Of a stretch of DNA of 64,000 nt, positions 44,469 to 52,350 are shown one piece after another. Made by a program: the position numbers and the translations under genes. The stretch lies in contig NZ_KB890024.1 in the NCBI RefSeq assembly GCF_000372965.1, positions 2,172,839-2,236,838 on the forward strand. The letters run 5' to 3'. The DNA comes from Hoeflea sp. 108. Its GTDB lineage: Bacteria; Pseudomonadota; Alphaproteobacteria; Rhizobiales; Rhizobiaceae. Below the pieces are notes generated by a model, which was not told the origin of the DNA, searched no databases, and saw nothing but the letters and a program-made list of their open reading frames with translations. Numbering within the stretch: the stretch's first letter is position 1; every line of letters starts with the position of its first letter.

Positions 44469-44941
44469 GAGCCGAGAAACCCTTTTTGGTCGAAGACAAG
44501 GGTCTGCGATTTCGTCGTCGCTGCCTCATCCGCGCTGGATACGGCCGCGCTGAGATCGCGCGCCGTAATGCGGGTGCTGTGCTTTTTCAGGGCGCCCTGA
44601 ACCCAGGTGAGATCATCAGCCAAGCAGGGAAGCGAAACTCGCCAGTCGCCTTTCAGCGGGTCGAAGCCGAGAGGGGCCTCGTTAGCGTCCGAGCCTTCGA
44701 CTGCATCATCATCATAGATGCAGTAGATGCGGGTGCGGGGACCGTCACAGGTCACGGTGATCGCGGCGTCCTTCGGCGCTTGATCCGCGATGACGCTGGC
44801 AGCTATGCCGGCGACGGCGAGAAGCTCGGTGCGCGCATCGCTGGTTTTGCCTTGGGTCAACAGGTCGACTATCGCGGCCCAGGTTCGAGCGGTGTCGCGT
44901 TCGGGTGTGCTCTTGAAGGTGCGGCTGGCGACGGTGCTCAC
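44465..44941 (-). CDS. Second CBASS ancillary protein (HORMA3/Cap8-like)
   Basis: A 158-residue protein between the TRIP13-like and HORMA genes, overlapping both by 4 bases. P. aeruginosa-type CBASS loci carry a second, more diverged HORMA gene at this place; length and position fit. Conserved-looking segments are RTRIYCIYDDDAVEG and GDWRVSLPCLADDLTWVQGAL. The HORMA fold itself cannot be shown from the sequence alone, so the family name is an inference from position. Confidence 0.75.
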   Translation of the reverse strand: MSTVASRTFKSTPERDTARTWAAIVDLLTQGKTSDARTELLAVAGIAASVIADQAPKDAAITVTCDGPRTRIYCIYDDDAVEGSDANEAPLGFDPLKGDWRVSLPCLADDLTWVQGALKKHSTRITARDLSAAVSSADEAATTKSQTLVFDQKGFLGS

Positions 44942-45861
44942 GATGCCTTGCTTCCCAAAATGCGCCCCGTTTTGGCGGCGCGCGCGGCGGCAAGCAGATC
45001 TTCAATCGTTACCCGTTCCGGGTTCATAGCGGTTTGCGGGCTGCTGGCCAAAGCATTGGCCACCATTTTGCGGATGGCGCGTCCATCAAGGCCGACGCAT
45101 TCCGCAGCACAGCGGTCAAAACCAGCAACGGTGGGCAATCTCGCGATGGCCGGATAGGACCTTCCGAGACCGGTCAGGCAATCCCTCAAGATACGGGCGC
45201 ATGCCTCGCGGTCTGGCAAAGGCACGTGGACGACTAGGTCGCAGCGCGAGGTGAAGGCCGCATCGACGGCCTGGGGAAAGTTGCTGGTGGCGAGAAACAG
45301 CAGATTCGGGTGCTGCTCGGCGAGAGCGTCGAGCTGAACGAGGACAGCATCGGTCGCGCGGTGGATGTCGATCGGATTGGCTTCGAGGCTCATCTTCGAC
45401 CGGTCGGCCGCCAGCGTTTCGACCTCATCTAGAAGGACGATCGTCGGGCCAGCCGCAGCTGACTCCGCGATCGATTGTGAAAACAGTTCCGACACCGCCC
45501 GTTGCGTTTTGCCCATTGCAGAGCTGGTCAGTGCGTGCGGTTCGACTTCGAGGAGGCGGAAGCCGCCGCCCTGGAAGGATTCGGCCGTGCGGTGCGCTAG
45601 TCCCTTGGCGAGAGAAGTTTTGCCCGTACCTGGCGGTCCGACGAGCAGGATCACTCCATGCAGCGGAATGACGTTGCGATCGACCTTTCCCCGCATCGTG
45701 AAGTTCAGCATCGCCTGAGAGAGGAGCTGCGCTTTCAGGCGCTCCTCCAGGATGATCGAGTCCCAGAGAGAACCAAGTTTGGGATCGGGAAGCCGGCGTG
45801 CGCGCTGAATACCCTTCGGTCGGTCGAAATCGTCATTTGGTACGGCAGCCAGCTTCTGCAT
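44938..45861 (-). CDS. cap6: CBASS TRIP13/Pch2-like AAA+ ATPase (Cap6)
   Basis: A 307-residue AAA+ ATPase. Walker A is GPPGTGKT (residues 75-82), Walker B is IVLLDE (141-146), sensor 1 is LFLATSN, and an arginine finger lies in AFTSRCD. In type III CBASS this ATPase unfolds the closed HORMA protein and so stops signalling. The start at 45861 (MQKLAAVPNDDF) fits the family; the open frame continues 25 codons upstream. It is the first gene of the CBASS operon proper, 71 bases after the DUF2188 gene. Confidence 0.9.
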   Translation of the reverse strand: MQKLAAVPNDDFDRPKGIQRARRLPDPKLGSLWDSIILEERLKAQLLSQAMLNFTMRGKVDRNVIPLHGVILLVGPPGTGKTSLAKGLAHRTAESFQGGGFRLLEVEPHALTSSAMGKTQRAVSELFSQSIAESAAAGPTIVLLDEVETLAADRSKMSLEANPIDIHRATDAVLVQLDALAEQHPNLLFLATSNFPQAVDAAFTSRCDLVVHVPLPDREACARILRDCLTGLGRSYPAIARLPTVAGFDRCAAECVGLDGRAIRKMVANALASSPQTAMNPERVTIEDLLAAARAAKTGRILGSKAS

Positions 45862-45932
45862 CGCCAATCGTCCTCTCGTCGCCTGTCCGGCGTGGTTGAA
45901 AAAAGGCGCCCGGGAGAGCGCGGTTTCAGGGA

Positions 45933-46154
45933 TCAACCCTTCGGGGGGAAAGGGTCATTGCCATAGGAGTTCGCGTCCCGGATGCGGCCATCGGGGCGAT
46001 GGATGACCACTTCACCACGCTCACGGATCGCGGTGCTGCGCGCCGCTTCCGTAGCCTGGGCCTGTGTGTCGTGGATCGACCCGACCCGCGATGCTCCCTC
46101 ACGGCGCGCCGCCCAACCGGACTCATGGGGAACGACATGGATGCGCTTGGACAT
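45933..46154 (-). CDS. DUF2188 domain-containing protein
   Basis: A 73-residue protein with the DUF2188 pattern: HVVPHESGWAARREGASR, a helix with AQATEAARSTA and the closing strand GEVVIHRPDGRIRDANSYGNDP. Its function is unknown; such proteins are small and often lie next to mobile elements. It lies upstream of the CBASS operon on the same strand and is divergent from the XRE gene, so it may be the first gene of the CBASS transcript. Confidence 0.85.
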   Translation of the reverse strand: MSKRIHVVPHESGWAARREGASRVGSIHDTQAQATEAARSTAIRERGEVVIHRPDGRIRDANSYGNDPFPPKG

Positions 46155-46232
46155 TCTCTATCTTCCTTCTGCTCGCAGTCGGCCGAATCCAACACTCGTC
46201 GACGAGCTATGGATTCCAGAGTGGGGTAATGT

Positions 46233-46270
46233 TGTCAATAAGCACAATATTAATGTGCTTATTAAGCACA
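46233..46270. promoter_or_regulatory. Palindromic operator between the DUF2188/CBASS and XRE/ImmA units
   Basis: AATAAGCACA (46237-46246) and its exact inverse TGTGCTTATT (46254-46263) are separated by 7 AT bases; a third half-site TAAGCACA follows directly (46263-46270). On the minus strand TTGACA (46238-46233) overlaps the left arm and could be a -35 of the CBASS-side promoter. The probable binder is the XRE protein encoded next to it. Confidence 0.7.
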
Positions 46271-46319
46271 TAATGTTTGCGACGTTGACATCTTGGTTTG
46301 CTGGGAGCAAACATGCGCG

Positions 46320-46673
46320 ATGTCGGACGAAGTGATTTACAAGGCGTTTGGGCGCGTCGTCGCCACGCGGCGAAAGAAGCTCGAGCTCACTCAGGCTGAG
46401 TTGGCAGCCAGAGTTGGAATGTCACGAGCGTCTGTGGCCAATATCGAGAGCGGCCGGCAAAACGTGCTGCTGCATCATGTTTACAGCCTCGCGTCGGCGC
46501 TGGAGTTTTCCAAAGTCTCAGACCTGCTGCCGGCGCAACCTAAACCAGAGACTCAGGAGGATTTCGACATGATCTTGTCAGACGAAACGGTAACCGCGCG
46601 GGGCAAGGCCCAAATTACGGATCTGATTGCGAGTGCGCTCGCTCGGCGCGGATCCCCGAAGGCTGGGTCGTGA
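46320..46673 (+). CDS. XRE family transcriptional regulator
   Basis: A 117-residue protein with an N-terminal HTH_3 domain: FGRVVATRRKKLELTQAELAARVGMSRASVANIESGRQNVLLHHVYSLASAL. The C-terminal 40 residues are not of known type. The start at 46320 is 50 bases from the third operator half-site. The stop overlaps the GTG of the ImmA/IrrE gene. XRE-ImmA/IrrE pairs act as repressor and protease switches in mobile elements. Confidence 0.88.
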   Translation: MSDEVIYKAFGRVVATRRKKLELTQAELAARVGMSRASVANIESGRQNVLLHHVYSLASALEFSKVSDLLPAQPKPETQEDFDMILSDETVTARGKAQITDLIASALARRGSPKAGS

Positions 46674-47191
46674 GGGCGGATCCAGAAAGGGCTCGGGAAG
46701 CTGCGCGCAGCATCTTGCAGGAGTTCGGAGTAAAGGGGGCGCCGATCCCGGTCGAACGCATCATCAAGGCAAGAAACATCGTCCTTCAATATGCTCCATT
46801 GGAGGACGACCTCTCGGGAATGGCCTTCATAAAGGACGGTGTCGGCATCATTGGCGTCAACGCTCTGCACCATCCTAACCGACAACGATTCTCGGCCGCA
46901 CACGAGCTTGCGCATCATGAACTGCATGCCGATGAGATTCGTAAGGCCGTTCACGTCGACAAGGGATTTCGGGTTCTGTTGCGGGATGACATCTCTTCAC
47001 AAGGCATCGATCCGCTAGAGATCGAAGCCAATGCCTTCGCCTCGGAACTCCTGATGCCACGGGATTTTCTCGCGAGCGCGTTGGACGCAAGTGGATTGGA
47101 TATCGAGGATGATGCTGGAATAGAGGCGCTTGCCAAAAAATTCCGGGTCAGCGCGTCGGCCATGCGATTTCGTCTGGCTGGACGCTTCTAG
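46670..47191 (+). CDS. ImmA/IrrE family metallopeptidase
   Basis: A 173-residue protease with the zinc motif HELAH (H78, E79, H82) followed by HHELH and the downstream EANAFASELLMP (E119). ImmA in Bacillus ICEBs1 cuts its partner repressor. The GTG start overlaps the XRE stop (GTGA), so the pair is made together. It may therefore relieve repression of the divergent CBASS unit or of the exonuclease set, which begins 14 bases downstream. Confidence 0.9.
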   Translation: MRADPERAREAARSILQEFGVKGAPIPVERIIKARNIVLQYAPLEDDLSGMAFIKDGVGIIGVNALHHPNRQRFSAAHELAHHELHADEIRKAVHVDKGFRVLLRDDISSQGIDPLEIEANAFASELLMPRDFLASALDASGLDIEDDAGIEALAKKFRVSASAMRFRLAGRF

Positions 47192-47205
47192 GTCGAGGCA
47201 GCTGG

Positions 47206-48618
47206 ATGAGCTTCGTTTTCTTCGACACAGAAACAACGGGGCTTAGGCACGGCTTCGACCAGATCGTACATTTTGCGGCAGTCCGGACAGATAACAATCT
47301 CAATGAGATCGATCGGTTTGAGGCGCGTTCGCGTCTCCTGCCGCACGTGGTTCCTCACCCGAGCGCTCTGCGCACAAACGGCCTACCTATTGCGCGGCTG
47401 GTCGATGAGGGGCTTCCTTCGCACTATGAGATGGTCTTGGCCATCCGACGGAAGCTTCTGTCGTGGTCTCCATCGGTCTTCGTAGGCTACAATTCCATTC
47501 GTTTCGACGAGGAGATGCTTAGGCACGCCCTTTTTCAAACCCTTCATTCAGCCTATCTGACGAGCAATCACGGCAATTGCCGAGCGGATGCTTTGGGCCT
47601 GGTGATGGCCGCCTCGGCTCTTTCCCCTGCTTGCATTGCTGTGCCACTCGGTCCGGAAGGGCGTCCGGTATTCCGGCTGGAGCAGCTTGCGTCGGCAAAT
47701 GAGGTCGCACACGCGCAAGCTCACGACGCTATGGCAGATGTCGGCGCCACGCTCGGTCTTTGTCGATGCGTGCATGAACGCGCACCTGAACTCTGGCAGC
47801 GCTTCGTACGATTTTCAAAGAAAGCGACGGTCGGCGATTTCGTTGACTCCGAGGACGGTTTTTTCCTCACGGAATTTTTCGCCAACGAGGCATACCACAC
47901 GCCGGTCGTCTGCGTGGGCCGGGATCCGGAACAGCCTAACGGTCGGTTGTGCTTGCGGTTGGACATTGACATGGAGCGGCTTGCCTCGTTGCCGGATGAG
48001 GCGTTGCGCGCAGAACTGACAGCGAAGCCGAGCCCTGTTCGTCGCCTCAGAATCAACGCCGCGCCTACGCTGACAGCATTCTATGATGCTCCGGATCAGA
48101 TGCTGAATGGCGCCAACCTCGACGACTTGGAAGCCCGTGCTCGCGAAATGAAAGAGGACGCGGCGTTCTGCGCCCGAATCGTCTCGTCCTACGTGGCCAC
48201 GCGCGAACCACGCCCGCCCTCCATTCATGCGGAAGGGCGGATTTATGAGGGTTTCCCCGGACCTGATGATGAGGCTCGCATGGCGGCCTTCCATGATGCG
48301 AGCTGGCCCGAGGCGTTGGCCATTGTTCAGAGCTTTGATGACGAGCGCCTTCGAACGTTTGGCCTTCGCCTAATCTATTTTGGCGGTCGATCGGCCTTGC
48401 CAAATGATGTGCGGCTCATAGTGGAGCGCGGATTAACGGATCGGTTGATCGACGATGAAGCCGGCGGTTTGACGCTGAACCAGGCGCTGCAAGAAACGCA
48501 GACGTTATTGGATGGCAGTGGGGCTGAGGGCGATGGCATCCTGGCCGGCTACCGAAACTACCTGATTAACCGGATCGAGCGGGTGACTGAATTTCGTTCT
48601 AAGCAATTCGCGATCTAG
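47206..48618 (+). CDS. ExoI-like (SbcB) DEDDh exonuclease
   Basis: A 470-residue protein with the length and motif spacing of exodeoxyribonuclease I. The catalytic residues are D7, E9 (FFDTETTG), D101 (GYNSIRFDEE), H173 and D178 (AHDAMADV); E. coli ExoI has D15, E17, D108, H181 and D186. The C-terminal SH3-like and helical parts are present. Rhizobia usually lack SbcB, so this is an island gene rather than a housekeeping one. It is the first gene of a coupled or nearly coupled set with the next two genes and is 14 bases after ImmA. Confidence 0.85.
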   Translation: MSFVFFDTETTGLRHGFDQIVHFAAVRTDNNLNEIDRFEARSRLLPHVVPHPSALRTNGLPIARLVDEGLPSHYEMVLAIRRKLLSWSPSVFVGYNSIRFDEEMLRHALFQTLHSAYLTSNHGNCRADALGLVMAASALSPACIAVPLGPEGRPVFRLEQLASANEVAHAQAHDAMADVGATLGLCRCVHERAPELWQRFVRFSKKATVGDFVDSEDGFFLTEFFANEAYHTPVVCVGRDPEQPNGRLCLRLDIDMERLASLPDEALRAELTAKPSPVRRLRINAAPTLTAFYDAPDQMLNGANLDDLEARAREMKEDAAFCARIVSSYVATREPRPPSIHAEGRIYEGFPGPDDEARMAAFHDASWPEALAIVQSFDDERLRTFGLRLIYFGGRSALPNDVRLIVERGLTDRLIDDEAGGLTLNQALQETQTLLDGSGAEGDGILAGYRNYLINRIERVTEFRSKQFAI

Positions 48619-48711
48619 CTTGGTTTGATCGCTATATGAGTGTGTGCGTGTCGAGCGGATGCTCTGCCGCTCTTCGAGAAAATCCTGCCTAACCTTTCAG
48701 AATCACGCGGT

Positions 48712-49368
48712 ATGGTGCCATCAATCAAAGACCAAATCGCAACTTGCGGGTACGCGTTCGTCCAAGACTATCGTCCGGAAGTGGACACCCTTGGGGTCGC
48801 GACTGAGCTTGGTGTGCCACTCGCGCCCTGGGAGGGAGGACTCATCCAGAAATTAGTCCCTCGTGCCAGCGCGGCGCCAAACACTTATAGCGGGATTTAT
48901 GGTCTCGACCGTTTCCCGTTTCATACTGATCTTGCCCATTGGCGTCAGCCGCCCCGCTATCTGCTGCTTCGCTGTATTAAGGGCTTTCTCGACGTTCCGA
49001 CGCTCCTGATAGACGGGCAAACGATCGTCGATACCGTCACACTCGACGTCCTGACCCGCGCGATCGTCAAACCGCGACGGCCGCAGAACGGCGCCGTTCC
49101 TCTGCTGCGCCTCTGCGAACAAGTCGACAATGGTCACCGTGTCAGATGGGACGAGGTTTTCCTCAAGCCCGCCAGTAGGGTCGGAGAGGGAGCCAGCCAA
49201 CAGATCACGACCCTGTTGTCGGAAGTCGATCCTCGGTCAATCGCGCTTGCTAATGCAGGCGACACACTTCTCGTCGACAACTGGCGCATGCTGCATGCGC
49301 GATCACGAGTTTTCGAAGGACGGGAGAGCCGGATGATTGAACGAGTCTATTTGGAGGCGTTGATTTGA
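48712..49368 (+). CDS. TauD/TfdA-like Fe(II)/2-oxoglutarate dioxygenase
   Basis: About 218 residues from the ATG at 48712; a GTG at 48640 in the same frame is an alternative start and no site clearly decides. The dioxygenase facial triad is visible: HTD in RFPFHTDLAHW and the distal histidine in LLVDNWRMLHARS, with an arginine in the following RMIERVYL for 2-oxoglutarate. Its substrate is unknown. Such enzymes hydroxylate or demethylate small molecules, nucleic acids or proteins. The stop overlaps the TTG start of the next gene. Confidence 0.8.
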   Translation: MVPSIKDQIATCGYAFVQDYRPEVDTLGVATELGVPLAPWEGGLIQKLVPRASAAPNTYSGIYGLDRFPFHTDLAHWRQPPRYLLLRCIKGFLDVPTLLIDGQTIVDTVTLDVLTRAIVKPRRPQNGAVPLLRLCEQVDNGHRVRWDEVFLKPASRVGEGASQQITTLLSEVDPRSIALANAGDTLLVDNWRMLHARSRVFEGRESRMIERVYLEALI

Positions 49369-50318
49369 AGCAGATAGTAAAAGCGGGTGATACGCCGGCC
49401 ACGTGGCACCCAGAGGCGTTATTCGTCAAAGCCCAGCGGTATATTGAGAACATGCTCGCCGTCGACAGCGAGCAATGGGAGTATGCTCTTTGGTCGAGCC
49501 TGTCCCTCGAGTTTCTTGCCAGAGCCGCGCTTGCCAATGTCAGCCCCGCACTGCTGACGGAAAACAAGGAAGGCTGGTCTAGTCTTTTCCACGCCCTTGG
49601 TTTTGAACCGACCGAGGCAAAGTTTACGCCAAAGTCGATACCGGTCAGCGAGGCGTTCCGCCGCCTCGCGGCGATCTTTCCGGAGTTCACCAAGGAACAT
49701 GCTGATTTCGGCATCTTGCATACCGGCCGCCGCAATAGCGAACTGCACTCCGGTGAGGCCGTCTTCGAGAACGTCAATGCGGTCATCTGGCAGCCACAGT
49801 TCTATCAGGTCTGCGAGGTTCTCCTTCGTTCGATGGGCATGTCGCTACCCGACTTCATTGGGCAGTCCGAGGCGAAAGTCGCTTCCAAGCTCATCGCCGC
49901 CGCGGTCGATGACAGTGCTAAGGCGGTTCTGGGAGATGTTGAAGCCCACAAGAAAGTCTGGGCCGGGAAGGGCGACGAGGAGCGCACTACGCTCAGTCAG
50001 TCGGCAGCTGTTTGGGCAACCCGCCACGCCGGCCATCGGGTGAACTGTCCATCTTGCGCTTCCCAGGCGTTGGTCGTGGGTGAGCCCGTCACCGCGCCGA
50101 CACAGAAACTTGATGACGGCGAGATCACCGAGACGCAGGAATATCTGCCCAATCGCTTTGAATGCATCGCTTGCGGCTTGAAGATCAACGGCTTTTCGCG
50201 CCTCGCTGCGGCTGGCCTTGGCGAGCGCTACAAGAAGACCCAGGTCTACGATGCAGCGGAATATTATGCGCCGCAGGACGACCATGAAGGCTATGAGGAT
50301 GACAACAACGAGCGTTGA
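49365..50318 (+). CDS. HEPN-like protein with C-terminal zinc ribbon
   Basis: A 317-residue protein. The N-terminal helical half (EQWEYALWSSLSLEFLARAAL) carries R123-x4-H128 (RRNSELHSG), the R-x4-6-H motif of HEPN ribonucleases. The C-terminal half has two Cys pairs (C228/C231 and C267/C270) of a zinc ribbon, then an acidic tail. The start is TTG at 49365 overlapping the dioxygenase stop (TTGA). HEPN proteins are frequent RNA-cutting toxins in defence and toxin-antitoxin systems. No named family was recognised. Confidence 0.75.
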   Translation: MKQIVKAGDTPATWHPEALFVKAQRYIENMLAVDSEQWEYALWSSLSLEFLARAALANVSPALLTENKEGWSSLFHALGFEPTEAKFTPKSIPVSEAFRRLAAIFPEFTKEHADFGILHTGRRNSELHSGEAVFENVNAVIWQPQFYQVCEVLLRSMGMSLPDFIGQSEAKVASKLIAAAVDDSAKAVLGDVEAHKKVWAGKGDEERTTLSQSAAVWATRHAGHRVNCPSCASQALVVGEPVTAPTQKLDDGEITETQEYLPNRFECIACGLKINGFSRLAAAGLGERYKKTQVYDAAEYYAPQDDHEGYEDDNNER

Positions 50319-50711
50319 TCGCTGCCCAGTAGTTTTGACGCGGTTCAAACAGCTGCGAAGTGAGTGACGGCGAAGCACTACTACGACTTGGCGAGGCGGC
50401 CGCTGCGTCTGCCTACCCAATCATGACTGCCCCCCAGTATGGATGCTCTGCGCTGGCATCAGGATAGAGCGTTTCCTCGGCTAAGTCGGAACGCTTCTGA
50501 TGAGGCTAATGGATATTTTAGATGTAAAATATTGATTTTGCTATAGAAATAGCAAGTCAATTGGAGCTTTCCGCAAATCAAGAAAAGCGCGAAAACTGAT
50601 AAAGTACCACCCGACTTGATGAGGCCCCCGAAGCGATAAGAAACTGATTAATAAGGATTTCGTGACGGAGCGGGATCATGCGTGACATGCAATGCCCGAA
50701 GGGTATCGAAC
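50319..50711. other. Right end of the island, non-coding
   Basis: About 390 bases between the HEPN-like gene and attR. It contains an AT-rich stretch (50505-50560) and no supportable gene. Recombinase accessory sites may lie here, but none could be defined. Confidence 0.5.
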
Positions 50712-51335
50712 GGGATTGTTGTGGACCAGCACGATTGCCGTCGCCGACAGCTCCAGAGCGCGCTTGATGACTTCGCGCGGGTAGACGGGCGTGTGGTCGA
50801 CAGTGCCCGTCTGCTGGACTTCGTCGGCGATCAGCGCGTTTTTCTTGTCGAGAAACAGGATGCGGAACTGCTCGCGCTCCTCGAAGGCCATGGCCGCCCG
50901 GCAATAGTCGAGCACCTTGGTCCAGGATGACAGCACCTCGCGGCGGCTGATCTCGCCACGCGCCATGCGCCTTGCAGCTGCTGCGATCACCTTGAGGTCG
51001 AGCGCTACCGCCGGGCCGACACCTTTTACCTCCTGCAGCAGGCTCGGCGGCGCGCCGAGAACTTCGGCCAGCGTACCGAAGCGCGCGAGCAGGGCCTTGG
51101 CCACGGGTTTGGTGTCGGTACGTGGGATCAGCCGGAACAGCAGCAGTTCGAGCAGCTCATAATCTGCAAGCGCATCGCCTGAAGCAACGAAGCGTTCACG
51201 CAGCCGGTCGCGATGGCCGAGATAGTGGGGCTTGTCAGCTGCCTTGGCAGGTTGCTCGGGCGCGGTGCCAGCTTTTGCGGGCGGCAACGTCCGCTCGCCG
51301 AAGAAACCGCGTTCGTCGTGGTCGTTGCCAGCCAT
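50676..51335 (-). pseudogene. radC: 5' part of radC, truncated by the island
   Basis: The first 206 residues are native RadC: a helix-hairpin-helix (VKGVGPAVALDLKV, near 103) and the start of the JAMM domain (IKRALELSATAIVLVHN). From the attachment core on, the frame runs into the island and adds NPVRYPSGIACHA before a stop (219 residues total). The metal-binding HNHPSG motif is therefore lost, and the protein is expected to be inactive while the island is in place. Excision would restore a 256-residue RadC. Confidence 0.9.
50712..50725. repeat. Right attachment site of the island (attR)
   Basis: GGGATTGTTGTGGA; it shares the octamer GTTGTGGA (50718-50725) with attL. RadC coding continues to the right, island sequence to the left. 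Confidence 0.85.
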
Positions 51336-51380
51336 ATCAGCCGATGTCGCCCCCGCCGGAATGAACCCGGCGAAACGATC

Positions 51381-52208
51381 TTATGCGGGCAGACCCGGGC
51401 GGTCGAGCCCCTTGGGCGAGAGCGTGAAGATCTCGCAGCCGGTGGCGGTTACACCCACCGTGTGCTCGTATTGCGCCGACAGCGAACGGTCGCGGGTGAC
51501 CGCAGTCCAGCCGTCGGACAGCACCTTCACATGTGGCCGGCCGAGATTGATCATCGGCTCGATGGTGAAGATCATGCCTTCGCGCATCTCGACGCCTTCA
51601 TTGACGTTGCCGTAGTGCAGGATGTTGGGCGCGTCATGGAACAGCGCGCCAACGCCATGGCCGCAGAAGTCGCGCACGACCGAGCAGCGTTCGCCTTCGG
51701 CATAGGTCTGGATGGCGGCGCCGATGGCGCCGGTACGGGCGCCGGGGCGCACGGCGGCCACACCGCGCATCAGGCATTCATGGGTGACCTCGAGCAGGCG
51801 CTCGGCGGCGCGCTTGATGCTGCCCACCGGGTACATGCGGCTCGAATCGCCATGCCAGCCATCCAGGATGTAGGTGACGTCGATATTGACCACGTCGCCA
51901 TCCTTGAGCGGCTTGTTGTCGGGAATGCCGTGGCAGACGACGTGGTTGATCGAGGTGCAGCTGGATTTGGTGTAGCCGCGATAATTCAGCGTCGCGGGCA
52001 TGGCGCCATGGTCCATGCCGAACTCGAAGACGAAGCGGTCGATGGCTTCGGTCGTCACGCCGGGCGCAACGCGGTCGACCATCTCGTCGAGGCAGCGGGC
52101 GGTGAGCTGGCAGGCCTTGCGCATGCCTTCGAAGGCATCCGCGCCATAGAGGCGGATCTGGCCGGTATTCCTGAGGGGCGCCGTGGCGGCGTCGAGATAG
52201 CTGACCAT
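51381..52208 (-). CDS. map: Type I methionine aminopeptidase (radC-linked copy)
   Basis: A 275-residue methionine aminopeptidase. Metal ligands are D110, D121, H184, E217 and E248, and the HVVCHGIPD segment is intact. The N-terminus carries a short extension (MVSYLDAATAPLRNTGQIRLY) usual in alphaproteobacteria. The start at 52208 was chosen for this N-terminus. It lies 45 bases upstream of radC, the normal rhizobial map-radC order, and is likely the housekeeping enzyme. Confidence 0.94.
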   Translation of the reverse strand: MVSYLDAATAPLRNTGQIRLYGADAFEGMRKACQLTARCLDEMVDRVAPGVTTEAIDRFVFEFGMDHGAMPATLNYRGYTKSSCTSINHVVCHGIPDNKPLKDGDVVNIDVTYILDGWHGDSSRMYPVGSIKRAAERLLEVTHECLMRGVAAVRPGARTGAIGAAIQTYAEGERCSVVRDFCGHGVGALFHDAPNILHYGNVNEGVEMREGMIFTIEPMINLGRPHVKVLSDGWTAVTRDRSLSAQYEHTVGVTATGCEIFTLSPKGLDRPGLPA

Positions 52209-52350
52209 GAACTTCTGCCGGGTGTTTTCAGGATATGCGCAAGGATTTGCGGGATGTCGAGGCAGATTTGGCACCTGACGCGCCAGGTTTCAACCCGCAA
52301 AGGCAAAACCACCGGCAAATGCGGCCTCAGGAGGGTCAAAAACGCGGTCT

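Larger units (their letters stand above)
35223..50725. mobile_element. Serine-recombinase genomic island in radC, with defence cargo
   Basis: About 15.5 kb bounded by the octamer GTTGTGGA at both ends and lying inside radC. The left part encodes mobility and maintenance functions (two small HTH proteins, one winged-helix-like protein, a large serine recombinase, two ParB/RepB-like proteins); the rest is defence-like cargo (DUF4238 pair, type III CBASS, XRE/ImmA pair, ExoI-TauD-HEPN set). No conjugation genes, phage structural genes or replication gene are seen, so it is an integrative element that is probably mobilised by other means. Confidence 0.92.
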
